Below, one piece after another: positions 9,216-17,412 of a stretch of 45,885 nucleotides of DNA (the first letter of the stretch is position 1; every line of letters begins with the position of its first letter). The DNA lies in assembly GCA_964538515.1 (NCBI GenBank), contig CAZIEW010000043.1, forward strand, positions 1 through 45,885, written 5' to 3'. Origin of the DNA: CALBZH01 sp964538515 (GTDB taxonomy: Bacteria; Desulfobacterota; Syntrophobacteria; Syntrophobacterales; Syntrophobacteraceae). The notes under the pieces are model-generated. The model made no database searches and had not been told where the DNA came from. It was given only the letters and a program-made list of their open reading frames with translations. The position numbers and the translations under genes are program-made.

Positions 9216-9874
9216 TGGTCTCGCCTCGCTTGAAGGTAGCTGCCGAGGATGGAGGCAAGCTCGCTCTTGAGCTCACTGAGCGTGCTGAAGTACGGATCGA
9301 TGGCCCACAGGCGATAGATGAGCTGCGTGTGCTCATCGCCGAACCCGAGGAGCCACTCGGAAAAGTCGTCGTTCCTGCTCTCCGTGCGGCGCCGGGCGTC
9401 GATGAAATGATAGAAAATGCTGCTCACGGGAATGCGCGGCAGGAGCGCAGCCCATTCATCGACATTCTGGATGCGAAAGCTCGTGTCGAAAACCACGATC
9501 TGGGAGCGCACGAAGTAGAACTGGTGGTCCGACTTCGCCCAGGGCACCATTTCCGTCTCTTCGAGACGCTCCTCGATGACTTCGACGAGCTCTCGTCGCA
9601 GCGCTTCCAGATCCTGGAATTCACTGGGATCGATGAGCGAAAGCCGTTCAGCAAGGCGCGTATCGTGCAATCCTCGCCCCGCCCATGCGGCGAAATCGTT
9701 TTGGTATTCCGGGTCATCGAAGCTCGGACGAAGCAGCCCGCCCCAGAAATGATGGTAGATGGCTCCAGGCTGGGTCGTCAGAATCCGGTCTCGCAGCTCG
9801 CGCAGATTCTGCGCCCGCTCACCGGTCCCAATCGATATGAGCGCACAATCTTTAACGGCAAAGGGCTCTGCCAT
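9212..9874 (-). CDS. DUF5752-like protein, first gene of the trehalose operon
   Basis: A 220-residue soluble protein with no signal peptide or membrane segment. It is rich in aromatic residues and His: IYHHFWGG near residue 40, a Leu/Glu-rich helix (about 85-105) and SSIFYHFIDARRR near 150. I recall this arrangement as DUF5752, a family without assigned biochemistry that is found beside TreT-like glycosyltransferases; the family name is from memory. It leads the operon and is coupled to treT by ATGA. A clear GGAGG lies 6-8 bases before the ATG at 9874. A role as regulator or partner of TreT is an inference from position only. The two similar YHHF and YHF blocks suggest an internal duplication. 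Confidence 0.65.
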   Translation of the reverse strand: MAEPFAVKDCALISIGTGERAQNLRELRDRILTTQPGAIYHHFWGGLLRPSFDDPEYQNDFAAWAGRGLHDTRLAERLSLIDPSEFQDLEALRRELVEVIEERLEETEMVPWAKSDHQFYFVRSQIVVFDTSFRIQNVDEWAALLPRIPVSSIFYHFIDARRRTESRNDDFSEWLLGFGDEHTQLIYRLWAIDPYFSTLSELKSELASILGSYLQARRDQ

Positions 9875-9972
9875 GATGTTCCTCCGATCTCATGCAATGA
9901 GCGAGCGAAATAGCCGATAGCTGGCTTCGCTTGGCGAGAAGCGCGGAGCGTATCGCCCCGGCTGTTTTGTAA

Positions 9973-10000
9973 AATGTAACAACGAGCGGCCTTTTCGCAA
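9973..10000 (-). promoter_or_regulatory. Candidate sigma-70 promoter of the trehalose operon
   Basis: On the minus strand TTGCGA (9995-10000) and TACATT (9973-9978) are separated by 16 bases, each matching 4 of 6 consensus positions. The site is about 100 bases before the DUF5752-like start. It lies in the 239-base divergent region shared with the gene at 10114. Confidence 0.3.
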
Positions 10001-10113
10001 CCCGAAAAGATCCATTCTTTGTGAAGCCATGTGCGATAGAGGTGCTCCGTTCTTAGCTTCATGGCATAAGCGCCGCGGCGGTTGGACGAACGAGGTGAGT
10101 CAGGAGGAGTGCG

Positions 10114-10452
10114 ATGAGAATTCGAACGATCCAAAGGCTGAAGCCTTTATATACTGTCATGATAATGGTCTCCGGTCTTCTTGTCCTCTCTGTATCCCTA
10201 GTTCCGGATACGAGCCTGGCAAGGCGCGGCAGTGACGAAGCTCGAGGCCGCTACTACGGTGTTGTCCAGTCGAGACCGGCCGAAGGACTTCATGGCGAGT
10301 GGGTGATCGGCGGTCGCACGATCACCACCAGCTCGGATACGGAATTCGACCAGCGTGAAGGACCTTTGGCGATTGGCACATGCGCCAAAGTGGATCTTCG
10401 CGGCGGCCGAGTCCATGAAATAGACAGCGAGCCATTGAGGGATTGCCCGTGA
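10114..10452 (+). CDS. Small exported protein with DUF5666-like domain
   Basis: A 112-residue protein. Residues 1-36 form a signal sequence: a basic N-terminus, a hydrophobic stretch (about 14-30) and a possible cleavage near TSLA. The mature part is a small beta-rich unit with YYGVVQSRP, GEWVIGGRTI, a TEFDQ turn, GTCAKVDL and a final RDC. This matches the DUF5666 pattern of a short OB-like repeat found in exported bacterial proteins of unknown role. The two Cys could form one disulfide. AGGAGG lies 7-8 bases before the ATG. It is divergent from the trehalose operon, and no functional link is visible. Confidence 0.75.
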   Translation: MRIRTIQRLKPLYTVMIMVSGLLVLSVSLVPDTSLARRGSDEARGRYYGVVQSRPAEGLHGEWVIGGRTITTSSDTEFDQREGPLAIGTCAKVDLRGGRVHEIDSEPLRDCP

Positions 10453-10572
10453 GCACCCTTGCAGGCACCCAATTTGCCGGCTCACACCGATAACCTTAAC
10501 CTTGTCGGGGCTGGCCTTCCGCCTCTCGCAGGCTTGGACAGACGTCACATACTTCCCGATGGTCGTAGCCTT

Positions 10573-10758
10573 CTATTCGTCTTTGGGAACGGGTCCCTCC
10601 GCTCTGGCCAGGGAACAGGCGGTCACAACGAGAAAAGGTGCGAGCAACAGCTTCTTCACCATGTAGCCGCTTTCTTTCTTCGCGGTCTTCGGGGCCTCTT
10701 TGGACACATGTGCGCACAGCTCTTGGGGCATTCCATCCACCAAGCACAAGCGGGTCAT
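10573..10758 (-). CDS. Small putative exported peptide coupled to the M20 gene
   Basis: A 61-codon frame whose ATG overlaps the M20 peptidase stop (ATGA at 10755-10758). An internal ATG at 10662 would give only 29 residues beginning MVKKLLLAPFLVV, with a hydrophobic core and a SLARAEG cleavage-like site that resembles a signal peptide. A TAG at 10573 ends it almost immediately after that. It may be a small secreted peptide, a gene truncated by a nonsense change, or chance. The frame stays open past the TAG only into sequence antisense to the gene at 10114. The rest of 10453-10572 holds just a weak GTGAGC/GCTCAC inverted repeat (10449-10485). Confidence 0.25.
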   Translation of the reverse strand: MTRLCLVDGMPQELCAHVSKEAPKTAKKESGYMVKKLLLAPFLVVTACSLARAEGPVPKDE

Positions 10759-11948
10759 CTGGATCCCTTGACGGCAGCATTTGGGCTCACGCGGCTGTCT
10801 TCAGCCAGCCGGGCGATGATTCCTCCAAGAAGGGCTGTTCGGGGGACGAGACTCGCTATGTCGAACCGCTCGTCGTCGCCGCACATGTCAACCGTCAGCG
10901 GTCCCAGGCCATCGAGCGTCGCCACGCCGAGGGCTGCCGTGAAGCAGCCATCCGAGCCCCCGTATTCTTCAATCGGATTGAGATCGATCCCGATGGCTGT
11001 CGCGGCTTCTCCGGCCACGCGCAGCAGGAGCTCGGTTTCGGAGTTGGGCTCGAGGGGGGGACGGGTCATCTTGCCCGCTAGCTCAATCTGGATTCCCGGG
11101 AGGGTCGGCGTGCCCGCCACCGCCCTCACCTGGTTTTCGACCTCCGTCATGCGCGCCGAATCTCGAACCCGCACGTCGATGTCCGCGCGCGCCTCCGCCG
11201 CCGTCACTTGGCGGGACCGGCCACCGCTCACCACGTTGACCGACACCTTCACGCCCCGCACCGCATCGCTCAGGGATTCGAGGGCAAGGATTTTGAAAGC
11301 CAGCTCGCGGGTGGCGTTGACTCCGGAGAAGTCTGGGTTCAGGACGTGGACGCCCTGGCCGTGAATCGTCAGCGCAAAGGAGCCGATCCCCCAGCGCCGG
11401 ACGCCGACGGAGCCAGGTTTTGACGACGGCTCCATCACCAGCACCCAGGATGAGCGACGTGCCAATGCCTCGATGTGGGGACGGCCCCGCACGCTGCCCA
11501 TTTCTTCGTCGCCGGTCAGAAAGATGGAAATGGGCGGGGTTTCAAGCTTCAGGTCCCCCAAGGCCTTCAGGGCGTAAATCATTTGCACGATGCCGCCCTT
11601 CATGTCGCCGACGCCCGGTCCGTGCGCAAAGCCGTCCGTCACTCGAAAGGGCCTCCAGGCCACAGTGCCCTCGGGACAAACCGTGTCCAGGTGGGCTGAG
11701 AGGAAAAGTCTCTTTTCTCCTCGACCCGGCCGCTCCGCAAGGATGTGATTGCCCCATCTTTCCTCGATCAGGGTCGACACCTGAAAACCGAGGCTCCTGA
11801 GCTCTTCCGCGACGAGCTGCCCGCAGCGGTCGATACCCGGCTTGAAGGTCGTGCCGCTGTCGATGTTCACCAACCGTTCGACCAGGGCGAGCATTTCCTC
11901 TTCTTTGCTCCTCAGGTGGTCCAAAAGTCTCATCTCGTTTGAACCCAT
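10755..11948 (-). CDS. M20 family metallopeptidase (carboxypeptidase G2-like)
   Basis: A 397-residue di-zinc M20/ArgE/CPG2 hydrolase, which removes C-terminal amino acids, often Glu, from peptides or N-acyl amino acids. Metal-site motifs are in order: LSAHLDTVCPEG (His and Asp), GPGVGDMKGGI (bridging Asp), LTGDEEMGS (general-base Glu pair), VMEPS, and YGGSDGCFTAALGV near the C-terminus. The Ig-like dimerisation domain lies between about residues 185 and 295. No signal peptide is present, so it is cytoplasmic. It is divergent from hutUIH across 318 bases, so a link to histidine-containing or glutamyl substrates is possible but unproven. Acetylornithine deacetylase and succinyl-diaminopimelate desuccinylase are less likely because CPG2-like spacing fits better. 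Confidence 0.85.
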   Translation of the reverse strand: MGSNEMRLLDHLRSKEEEMLALVERLVNIDSGTTFKPGIDRCGQLVAEELRSLGFQVSTLIEERWGNHILAERPGRGEKRLFLSAHLDTVCPEGTVAWRPFRVTDGFAHGPGVGDMKGGIVQMIYALKALGDLKLETPPISIFLTGDEEMGSVRGRPHIEALARRSSWVLVMEPSSKPGSVGVRRWGIGSFALTIHGQGVHVLNPDFSGVNATRELAFKILALESLSDAVRGVKVSVNVVSGGRSRQVTAAEARADIDVRVRDSARMTEVENQVRAVAGTPTLPGIQIELAGKMTRPPLEPNSETELLLRVAGEAATAIGIDLNPIEEYGGSDGCFTAALGVATLDGLGPLTVDMCGDDERFDIASLVPRTALLGGIIARLAEDSRVSPNAAVKGSR

Positions 11949-11983
11949 AGGATGCTCCGGTGCGTAGTAGGCTTTGTGGCGCG

Positions 11984-12004
11984 TCAGTCACCTGGGATGA
12001 CTGA
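11984..12004. promoter_or_regulatory. Operator-like inverted repeat between the M20 gene and hutU
   Basis: TCAGTCA (11984-11990) and TGACTGA (11998-12004) are perfect inverted 7-base arms around a 7-base spacer. The 14-base centre spacing is the kind seen for dimeric regulators. It is 36 bases before the M20 start and 263 bases before hutU, so control of the M20 gene is the more likely role. It could also be chance. Confidence 0.4.
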
Positions 12005-12134
12005 TTGCGTGCTCGTTGCATGTTCCATTAATATGAGGAGCATAGACTGCACTTTCAAGTCGGCTGTCACGGGCTTGGCCCGGTCAGCTCGGCGTCCGCT
12101 CAGGACAACCTCACGGGCGGTGTGGCGGAGGAGC

Positions 12135-12205
12135 TCATTCCCGCGCGAGCGGGAACCCTGATCCTGGGGAAAGGGTGAATCTCCGCCGGAATCATGCGGA
12201 GATGA
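12135..12205. repeat. REP-like double hairpin upstream of hutU
   Basis: There are two adjacent perfect stems: TTCCCGC/GCGGGAA around a 4-base loop (12138-12155) and ATCTCCGC/GCGGAGAT around 9 bases (12179-12203). The outer edges, TCATTCCCGC and GCGGAGATGA, are also near-complementary. This resembles the short TCATTCCCGC-type extragenic palindromes dispersed in many proteobacteria. It is 62 bases before the hutU start, so it would lie in or near the leader. Apart from it and the repeat at 11984, the 318 bases between the M20 gene and hutU show nothing clear. Confidence 0.55.
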
Positions 12206-12266
12206 CGACGCGGACATCGGTTCCCTATTGGTGTGGCGTTCACCGAGGGATGGGAAGGAGCGTGCC

Positions 12267-13964
12267 ATGCACAATTCTGCAAGGGAGCAGCTGCTCAAGG
12301 CTTTGCGGATTGGGATCGGGAAGCCGCGGCCGGTAAAGGCCCCTCGGGGAGCTTTGCTGCACTGCAAGGGATGGCAGCAGGAAGCTGCCCTCAGGATGCT
12401 TTGCAACAACCTGGACCCCGAATGCGGGGAGAAGCCCGATGAGCTCATCGTTTACGGCGGCACGGGGCGCGCAGCCCGCAACTGGGACTGTTTCGACGCC
12501 ATCGTCCGGTCCCTGTTGGTCCTGGAAAATGACGAAACACTCCTCATCCAGTCCGGAAAGCCCGTGGGGGTCCTGAAGACTCACGCCTGGTCCCCCCGGG
12601 TGCTCATCGCCAATTCCAACCTGGTCCCCCGTTGGGCGGACTGGGAGCATTTCCATGCACTCGAGCGCAAAGGCCTCATGATGTATGGTCAGATGACCGC
12701 GGGCTCGTGGATCTACATCGGGACGCAGGGAATCCTTCAAGGGACTTTTGAAACACTGGCTTCCCTTGCCCAAACGCATTTCGACGGCTCGCTTCGCGGA
12801 CGGATCGTCGTGAGCGGCGGCTTGGGAGGGATGGGCGGCGCGCAGCCACTCGCGGTTACCATGAATGAAGGGGTGATGGTGTGTGTCGAAGTGGACAGGG
12901 CCCGTATCCAGCGCCGTTTGGACACGCACTATCTCGACCTCATGACGGACAGCCTCGAGGAGGCCATCCAATGGAGCCGCTCGGCCGCGGAGCGAAAGGA
13001 GCCGCGCTCCATTGGACTGCTTGGAAACACCGCCGAGCTGCTTCCCGAAATGGTGGCACGCGGCTTCATCCCGGATGTGGTCACCGATCAGACGAGCGCT
13101 CACGATGAGCTGAACGGGTATGTTCCGTCTGGCATTTCCTATGAGGCGGCCTTGGCGCTCCGCACGTCCGACCCGGACCGCTATGTTGCCATGGCCCTTG
13201 ATTCGATGGCGGTCCATTGCCGCGCCATCCTGGATATGCAGAGACGAGGAGCCGTCGCGTTTGACTACGGCAACAACCTGCGGGGGCAGGCCCTCAAGGG
13301 GGGAGTGGCCAACGCCTTCGATTACCCCGGCTTCGTTCCGGCGTACATACGGCCGCTTTTCTGCGAAGGAGAAGGTCCTTTCCGATGGGTGGCGCTTTCG
13401 GGTGATCCCGAGGACATCGCGGTTACCGACCGGGCTCTCCTGGAGGCCTTTCCTCATAAGGAACGGATGGTCCGGTGGCTCACCCTGGCCGCTGAGCGGG
13501 TGGCGCACATGGGGCTGCCGGCCCGCATCTGCTGGCTCGGCTATGGCGAGCGGGAGAAAGCGGGGCGGCTCTTCAACGATTTGGTCCGCAGAGGCCGGGT
13601 CAAGGCTCCCATCGTCATCGGCCGGGACCACCTGGACTGTGGCTCCGTCGCCTCGCCCAATCGGGAGTCCGAAGCCATGCGCGACGGATCGGACATCGTG
13701 GCCGACTGGGCCATTCTCAACGCCATGGTGAACGTGGCCTCGGGGGCGAGCTGGGTTTCCTTCCACGACGGCGGGGGCGTCGGAATCGGCTATGCCCTCC
13801 ATGCAGGACAGGTCACCGTGGTCGACGGCACCGACGAGGCGGAGCTTCGGGCTGCAACCGTCCTCCGCAACGACCCGGCAACCGGGATCATCCGCCACGT
13901 GGACGCGGGATATGAGCGTGCACGTGCGGTGGCAGCCGAACGAGGTGTGAAGATCCCGGGCTAG
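12267..13964 (+). CDS. hutU: Urocanate hydratase (urocanase)
   Basis: HutU adds water to urocanate to give 4-imidazolone-5-propionate, the second step of histidine breakdown, using tightly bound NAD+. The 565 residues match the usual 550-560. Landmarks are YGGTGRAARNWDCFDAI, GKPVGVLKTH, the Gly-rich NAD-binding stretch GGLGGMGGAQP, and the catalytic-site block around DHLDCGSVASPNRE with GGGVGIGY after it. The ATG at 12267 is chosen over an upstream TTG (12228) because GGAAGGAG sits 6 bases before it and the conserved N-terminus follows. It leads the hutU-hutI-hutH run, with hutI 78 bases downstream. Confidence 0.97.
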   Translation: MHNSAREQLLKALRIGIGKPRPVKAPRGALLHCKGWQQEAALRMLCNNLDPECGEKPDELIVYGGTGRAARNWDCFDAIVRSLLVLENDETLLIQSGKPVGVLKTHAWSPRVLIANSNLVPRWADWEHFHALERKGLMMYGQMTAGSWIYIGTQGILQGTFETLASLAQTHFDGSLRGRIVVSGGLGGMGGAQPLAVTMNEGVMVCVEVDRARIQRRLDTHYLDLMTDSLEEAIQWSRSAAERKEPRSIGLLGNTAELLPEMVARGFIPDVVTDQTSAHDELNGYVPSGISYEAALALRTSDPDRYVAMALDSMAVHCRAILDMQRRGAVAFDYGNNLRGQALKGGVANAFDYPGFVPAYIRPLFCEGEGPFRWVALSGDPEDIAVTDRALLEAFPHKERMVRWLTLAAERVAHMGLPARICWLGYGEREKAGRLFNDLVRRGRVKAPIVIGRDHLDCGSVASPNRESEAMRDGSDIVADWAILNAMVNVASGASWVSFHDGGGVGIGYALHAGQVTVVDGTDEAELRAATVLRNDPATGIIRHVDAGYERARAVAAERGVKIPG

Positions 13965-14042
13965 AACGGTTCGGCGGAGGCGCGAGGCTTTTGCCCTTGC
14001 CGGGCGAAGTGAGCTGGCATTGCACGCTGGAGGATTCGGGCC

Positions 14043-15293
14043 ATGATGCGGAAGCTCTTTAGGAACGCAACCATCTTTACTCCAGTCGATCGGGGCACGC
14101 CGCTTGGGGGGAGAGACCAGGGGAGCTTGAGGCACATCCCGAAAGGGGCGCTTCACTCGGTGGGTGGCGTTATCGCCGCCGTCGGGAGCGAGAAGAGCGT
14201 GCTTTCCGGGCTTGCCGCGCGGGAAGTGGACTGGGAGATCGATTGTGGCGGATGCTGTGTGATCCCGGGGTTCGTGGATGCCCACACCCATCTGTGCTTT
14301 GCGAAAACCAGAGAGGAGGAATTCGGGCTTCGACTCGAGGGGACGGGCTACCTCGAAATCCTGGGCCGGGGAGGTGGGATCCTGTCATCGGTTCGAGCCG
14401 TGAGGGGAGCCACGGAGGAGCAGCTTTTTGAGGCGACTCGAAAGCATGCCCTGTCCGCCCTCAGGCTCGGGTCCACCACGCTGGAGATCAAGAGCGGCTA
14501 TGGGTTGGAAACTGAAGCGGAGCTGAAAATGCTTCGAGTCATCGAGCGGGTCGGTCGCGAGACGCCGCTCAGCGTGGTTGCCACGTTCATGGGGGCCCAT
14601 GCGGTCCCCGAAGAATTCGCAGGGGCTTCGGAAGATTACGTCGATCGCGTCGTCGGCGAGATGCTGCCTGCGGTCGCAGATCAGGGGATTGCGCGGTTTT
14701 GCGATGTGTTCTGCGACCAGGGAGCGTTCTCGGTGGACCAGAGCCGCAGGATTTTGAGAGCCTCCCGCGAGGCGGGGCTCGGCCTCAAGATTCATGCGGA
14801 CGAAATGCACTCGCTGGGAGGATCCGCCCTGGCCGCCGAGCTGCTGGCGACTTCCGCCGAGCACCTTCTCTGCGCGGACGAGCTGTCCATTCGTGCCATG
14901 GCGAGTGCCGGGGTTGTCGGCGTGCTGCTGCCGGCAACCGCCTACAGTCTCCAGAAGCCCTTCGCCCCAGCTCGCATGATGGTGGAATTGGGGTTGCCGC
15001 TGGCCGTTGCGACCGACTGCAACCCAGGGACGAGCTACACGGAATCCATGCCGTTTGTTTTTGGACTCTCGGTGCTCGCCATGCGCCTGACCGTGGGGGA
15101 AGCTCTGGTGGCGTCGACGCTGAACGCCGCCTACGCCGTTGAAATGGCTCACAGCGTCGGGAGCCTCGACATTGGAAAGAGGGCGGACCTGCTGGTATTG
15201 GATGGGGAGGGGCCTGGCATTTTGGCCTATCACGCTGGGATATCTCCCGTGGTGCGGGTGTTTAAAGGGGCCGAGCTCGTGTTTTCGGCCTGA
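14043..15293 (+). CDS. hutI: Imidazolonepropionase
   Basis: A metal-dependent amidohydrolase that opens 4-imidazolone-5-propionate to N-formimino-L-glutamate, the third step of the pathway. The 416 residues agree with the family. Metal ligands are seen in DAHTHLCFA (the HxH pair near residue 81), HADEMHSLGG and ATDCNPGTS (Asp). EIKSGYGLE and GGGILSSVRA are further signatures of HutI rather than other amidohydrolases. GGAGGA lies a few bases before the ATG. The gap to hutH is 12 bases, so they are cotranscribed. An N-terminal insert of about 15 residues after the first strand (RDQGSLRHIPKGAL region) is longer than I would expect and could be a lineage trait. Confidence 0.96.
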   Translation: MMRKLFRNATIFTPVDRGTPLGGRDQGSLRHIPKGALHSVGGVIAAVGSEKSVLSGLAAREVDWEIDCGGCCVIPGFVDAHTHLCFAKTREEEFGLRLEGTGYLEILGRGGGILSSVRAVRGATEEQLFEATRKHALSALRLGSTTLEIKSGYGLETEAELKMLRVIERVGRETPLSVVATFMGAHAVPEEFAGASEDYVDRVVGEMLPAVADQGIARFCDVFCDQGAFSVDQSRRILRASREAGLGLKIHADEMHSLGGSALAAELLATSAEHLLCADELSIRAMASAGVVGVLLPATAYSLQKPFAPARMMVELGLPLAVATDCNPGTSYTESMPFVFGLSVLAMRLTVGEALVASTLNAAYAVEMAHSVGSLDIGKRADLLVLDGEGPGILAYHAGISPVVRVFKGAELVFSA

Positions 15294-15305
15294 TGGAAGG
15301 CGTCT

Positions 15306-16835
15306 ATGCGGAAGGTAACGCTGGGAGTCGATGGGATGGGCCTGGGTGATCTGGTTGCGATCGCCAGGCGAGGGGCCAAGGTTACTCTTTCGGAAGAATC
15401 CGCGCGGCGGATCGAGCGGTCCCGAAAGCTCGTGGAGCGATGGCTGGCCGACGGGAAGACGGTCTACGGCGTCACGACTGGATTCGGAGCCCTGAGCGAC
15501 GTCCTCATCGCTCCCGAGGACGCAGCTCTGCTACAGCGCAATGTCCTCATGAGTCATGCTGCGGGAGTCGGTAGTCCGCTCGACGAGGAAACCGTTCGAG
15601 CCATGATGGCTTTGCGCGTGAAGGATCTGGCGAGAGGCAATTCCGGCATCAAAGTCGAGACGGTTCAACGGCTGGTGGACCTGCTTAACCACGAGGTCAC
15701 GCCCGTCGTGCCTGCAAAGGGATCCGTTGGCGCGAGTGGCGATTTGGCTCCGCTCGCACACCTTGCCCTGGTGCTCATCGGCCTGGGGGAAGCCTTTCAT
15801 GGGGGAAAACGGCTGCCGGGGACCGAGGCGTTGAGGGCGTGTGGGCTCAAACCGTTGGAGCTCGAGGCGGCGGAAGGGCTGGCGCTTGTGAACGGAACCC
15901 AGATGACCACGGCCATCGGCGGCCTGGCGACGTACGACGCGGGACAGCTCTCCAAGCTGGCTGACGTCGCGGCGGCCATGAGCCTCGAGGTACTCCTGGG
16001 AAGCCGAATCGAGCTCGATCCGAGGATCCATGCGCTCAGGCCGCATCCGGGGCAGGCGGCTGCCGCGGACAACATGCGGCGACTCATCCAGGGCAGTGAA
16101 ATCGTGACGTCGCACAAAGACTGCGGCCGAGTTCAGGATGCCTACACGCTTCGGTGCTCCCCCCAGGTTCATGGGGCCAGCAAGGATGCCATTGCTTATG
16201 TCACCCGGGTTATTGAAACGGAAATGAATGGTTCCACGAACAATCCCCTGATCCTCGGGGATTCCGGGGAGTTTCTGCTGGGCGGCAACTTTCACGGGCA
16301 GCCGGTGGGGCTCGCGCTTGACTTCCTCTGTATGGCTGTTGCGGAGCTGGCCAACATTGCCGAGAGGCGGGTCGAGCGGCTTGTGAACCCTCAGCTGAGC
16401 GGTCTTCCGGCGTTTCTGATCCGGGAAGGGGGGCTCAACTCCGGCTTCATGATTGCCCAATACACCGCTGCCGCCCTGGTGTCGGAAAACAAAGTGCTTT
16501 CTCATCCCGCTTGTGTGGATTCCATCCCCACTTCGGCAAACAAGGAAGACCACGTGTCCATGAGCGCCCTGTCCGCGCGCAAGGCGGCCGAGGTGGCCCG
16601 AAACGCCGAGCATGTCATCGCGATCGAGCTCCTTTGCGCGGCTCAGGCACTGGACTTGTTTACCAATCTCAAGCCAGGCGAGGGGACTCTCGCCGCCTAC
16701 CGGGAGATCCGTGCCGCGATCCCCCATCTGGACGAAGACCGTGTCCTTTCCCGAGACATCCGCACGATGACCTCCCTCATGAGGAGCGAGGCTCTGCTGA
16801 AAGCCGTGGAGAGCGTCGTCGGCCGGCTCAGCTGA
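15306..16835 (+). CDS. hutH: Histidine ammonia-lyase (histidase)
   Basis: HutH removes ammonia from L-histidine to give urocanate, the first pathway step. The 509 residues are standard. The self-formed MIO cofactor arises from Ala143-Ser144-Gly145 in VGASGDLAPLAH. YGVTTGFG (54-61), the SH pair in LMSHAAGVG (83-84, favouring His over Tyr/Phe substrates) and the QDAYTLRCSPQVHGA block are present. Context with hutU and hutI settles histidase over tyrosine or phenylalanine ammonia-lyase. GGAAGG precedes the ATG. The 3' end overlaps the convergent yfbR stop by 8 bases. The following enzymes (HutG, HutF or FtcD) are not in the window. Confidence 0.97.
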   Translation: MRKVTLGVDGMGLGDLVAIARRGAKVTLSEESARRIERSRKLVERWLADGKTVYGVTTGFGALSDVLIAPEDAALLQRNVLMSHAAGVGSPLDEETVRAMMALRVKDLARGNSGIKVETVQRLVDLLNHEVTPVVPAKGSVGASGDLAPLAHLALVLIGLGEAFHGGKRLPGTEALRACGLKPLELEAAEGLALVNGTQMTTAIGGLATYDAGQLSKLADVAAAMSLEVLLGSRIELDPRIHALRPHPGQAAAADNMRRLIQGSEIVTSHKDCGRVQDAYTLRCSPQVHGASKDAIAYVTRVIETEMNGSTNNPLILGDSGEFLLGGNFHGQPVGLALDFLCMAVAELANIAERRVERLVNPQLSGLPAFLIREGGLNSGFMIAQYTAAALVSENKVLSHPACVDSIPTSANKEDHVSMSALSARKAAEVARNAEHVIAIELLCAAQALDLFTNLKPGEGTLAAYREIRAAIPHLDEDRVLSRDIRTMTSLMRSEALLKAVESVVGRLS

Positions 16836-17412
16836 GCTCGTCGAGGGTCAGCCTGGCACTCGGAACGAAGGTCTTTAGAAAATAGCGGACCTCGGGGAGA
16901 TCGATCTGCTCAATGGTCTTGCGTAGAGCCTTTTCCGCCTTAGAGAATTCCTGGTTGCCCGCCCCCAATTCCTCGAGGCATTTCATGTAGGCGCAGAGCT
17001 TGTCGGCGGCTTTCAGGATCGCAAGAAGGTCAGGGTCGGGATCGGCGCTTCCTGGGAACAGGAACGGTTCGTAATCCCCCCTCAGCTCCGGGGGGATCAT
17101 TTCGAAAAGCTGTTTGGTCGCTGCCGATTCGATGCCCCTGGATGCCTGTCGGATTTCCGGATTGAAATACTTGATCGGGGCCGGAAGGTCACCGGTCAGC
17201 ACTTCCGCCGCATCGTGATAAAGAGCCAGGGCCGCCGCGCGCTCGGGGTTCACCTCGCCGCCGAAGAGGCGGTTTCGGATGATGGCCAGTGCATGGGCGA
17301 TCAGGGACACCCTCAAACTGTGCTCCTGGATGTTCTCGGTGTAGGTGTTGTACATGAGTCCCCAGCGCTTGATGAACTTCATGCGCGACAAGTAGGCAAA
17401 AAAGTGGCTCAT
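16828..17412 (-). CDS. yfbR: 5'-deoxynucleotidase, YfbR family HD protein
   Basis: A 194-residue HD-domain phosphohydrolase. YfbR removes the 5'-phosphate of deoxyribonucleoside monophosphates, part of nucleotide pool balance. The protein follows E. coli YfbR closely along its length: SHFFAYLSRMKFIKRWGLM at the start, TEN(I)QEHSLRV with metal His31, YHDAAEVLTGDLPAPIKYFN with His66-Asp67, KAADKLCAYMKCLEEL with Asp137, and a C-terminal FVPS. Metal-binding and substrate residues appear intact. It is convergent with hutH. The 271 bases between its start and the next gene hold no clear signal. Confidence 0.93.
   Translation of the reverse strand: MSHFFAYLSRMKFIKRWGLMYNTYTENIQEHSLRVSLIAHALAIIRNRLFGGEVNPERAAALALYHDAAEVLTGDLPAPIKYFNPEIRQASRGIESAATKQLFEMIPPELRGDYEPFLFPGSADPDPDLLAILKAADKLCAYMKCLEELGAGNQEFSKAEKALRKTIEQIDLPEVRYFLKTFVPSARLTLDELS

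Noticed and set aside
10198..10758. TAG read-through (pyrrolysine) joining the small frame after the M20 gene to the next one
   Set aside because: The downstream frame is mostly antisense to the gene at 10114 and looks unlike protein. There is no other sign of pyrrolysine use.
11993..12008. Sigma-54-like promoter upstream of hutU (GG-10-GC spacing)
   Set aside because: Only the GG and TTGC elements fit; the CACG part is absent and the site is 260 bases from hutU. It is not enough to link hut to the sigma-54 activator.
12240..14291. Long minus-strand open frame (683 codons) opposite hutU
   Set aside because: It is the antisense of hutU and the start of hutI. It has no recognisable domain, and the plus-strand proteins are clear. 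GC-rich codons leave such frames open.
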